Shown here: one piece after another, positions 5,306 to 6,051 of the stretch
Position numbering within the stretch: position 1 is the stretch's first letter
Layout: each line of letters opens with the position of its first letter
Assembly: GCA_937895465.1 (NCBI GenBank)
Contig: CALAYY010000204.1
Coordinates: forward strand, 1-6,051
DNA from: an uncultured Clostridia bacterium
Lineage (GTDB): Bacteria > Bacillota > Clostridia > Christensenellales > DUVY01
Length of the DNA: 6,051 nt
Reading direction: 5' to 3'
Made by a program: the position numbers and the translations under genes
Notes under the pieces: model-generated
What the model was told of the DNA's origin: nothing
Seen by the model: only the letters and a program-made list of their open reading frames with translations
Databases searched by the model: none

Positions 5306-6051
5306 AATTACTGTATTGATAGATAGGCGATAAATCAGCATCTTGTCCGTTTATCTGCTTAAACAGTTCAATACTTATTTTTTTAGGTCTTATGTATCCA
5401 TAATTAGCGCTAGTAAACAGTCCAAATCCTATTTCTATTGAATTGGGATTTCCGGTAACTATCGCCGCTTCTTCCCAATCGAACAATCTGAACATAATAA
5501 CAGAATCTACAAAAGGCAATAGATTCAAAGTATTTTGCATATCTTGATTAATATATTGCGCTTGCATATTTTCATATTGTGTTCTGGTGTATTGAGAAGA
5601 TTGTGTAGTTGTATAACCAAATTCTGAAAATATTACGTTTTTGTCCCCATCTCCGTTATCGTAAGCGACCTTATAAGCTGCTCTATTGAGAACGATAAAA
5701 GACGAATCAAGCCCGCTGTCTCCGTTAAAATTATAGGGATGCCAGTTTAAAACATCAAAATAGTCATTGCTACAAGTTGAAACCGTTTCATCGGCTGTAG
5801 GAAAATTTGCCGAGTTAATATTGGAATATACAGCTTCCAAAAAAGGTACTAACCCTGTAGTCGGTGAATTATCAAAGACTAATCCAGGCATTACAAGCTT
5901 TGCATTAGGGTTGGCACGCTTTATTCCTCGATTAGCATAAAACATAAGGTCAGTAGTTATATTAGCACGCTCAAGCATTGTAAACTGGCTTCCGTCAGCC
6001 TTATGACAATAGTTATGAACATTAATTTCGTTTGATGGTTCCCAATAAATT
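5304..6051 (-). CDS. Clan GH-A glycoside hydrolase, C-terminal part (5' end beyond window)
   Basis: The frame is open from the right edge to a TGA at 5304-5306, giving 248 codons; the true start is outside. The first visible residues are I-Y-W-E-P-S-N-E, matching the W-[NE]-x-x-N-E strand-4 motif of clan GH-A, in which the Glu (6027-6029) is the acid/base. Next come G-I-K-R-A-N-P-N-A-K-L-V-M-P-G (usual strand-5 region), D-V-L-N-W-H-P-Y (strand 6), and V-I-F-S-E-F-G-Y, whose Glu (5622-5624) fits the strand-7 nucleophile. M-F-R-L-F-D-W and G-F-G-L-F-T fit the last strand and the closing segment. Clan GH-A enzymes are retaining (beta/alpha)8-barrel hydrolases. I cannot settle the family (GH5- or GH39-like are candidates) or the substrate. 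Met at 5976-5978 is internal: it lies after the acid/base motif and has no ribosome binding site before it. The enzyme is first in the visible operon, and secretion cannot be judged. Confidence 0.85.
   Translation of the reverse strand, partial: IYWEPSNEINVHNYCHKADGSQFTMLERANITTDLMFYANRGIKRANPNAKLVMPGLVFDNSPTTGLVPFLEAVYSNINSANFPTADETVSTCSNDYFDVLNWHPYNFNGDSGLDSSFIVLNRAAYKVAYDNGDGDKNVIFSEFGYTTTQSSQYTRTQYENMQAQYINQDMQNTLNLLPFVDSVIMFRLFDWEEAAIVTGNPNSIEIGFGLFTSANYGYIRPKKISIELFKQINGQDADLSPIYQYSN

Noticed and set aside
5137..5319. A 60-residue plus-strand open frame across the SGNH gene start
   Set aside because: It is antisense to the SGNH signal peptide and spans the gene junction; its hydrophobic stretch is a by-product of the opposite strand.
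5304..5978. A complete 224-residue protein starting at the Met at 5976-5978
   Set aside because: The frame continues upstream to the window edge and encodes the GH-A acid/base motif W-E-P-S-N-E. No Shine-Dalgarno lies before that Met, so it is internal.

Overview
The window is AT-rich (about one third G+C in a sample line counted by eye). All its genes lie on the minus strand, so transcription runs from high to low coordinates. Strong AGGAGG-type ribosome binding sites, two signal peptides with classic lipoboxes, standard TGA/TAA stops with TGG for Trp, and very low G+C all suggest a low-GC Gram-positive bacterium. An uncultured Clostridia/Firmicutes relative from a carbohydrate-rich habitat is my best guess. 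This is inference; there is no phylogenetic marker gene here.

Layout in transcription order. (1) 6051-5304: the C-terminal 248 codons of a clan GH-A glycoside hydrolase, with its 5' end outside the window. Both catalytic glutamates are visible, one in a W-E-P-S-N-E motif and one in an S-E-F-G-Y motif. (2) 5295-3910: a complete 461-residue lipoprotein with an N-terminal accessory region and a C-terminal SGNH/GDSL hydrolase domain, probably a carbohydrate esterase. (3) 3880-1: the first 1293 codons of a very large lipoprotein with no stop codon before the window edge. It is built from bacterial Ig-like (BIG2-type) repeats interleaved with three related beta-sandwich modules that resemble carbohydrate-binding modules. 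The gene gaps are 8 and 29 bases with no terminator or promoter in them, so the three genes look like one operon.

How they may work together (inference): the glycoside hydrolase cuts a polysaccharide backbone. The lipid-anchored SGNH enzyme removes ester groups, such as acetyl, that would block it. The giant Ig/CBM-like lipoprotein reaches out from the membrane and holds the glycan, or presents a further catalytic domain encoded beyond the left edge. No single gene is without precedent. The most unusual item is the giant modular lipoprotein, with its repeated DSF-ending Ig domains and its three-fold repeated CBM-like module. There are no RNA genes, mobile elements or CRISPR arrays that I can support, and no gene-free stretch longer than 29 bases.
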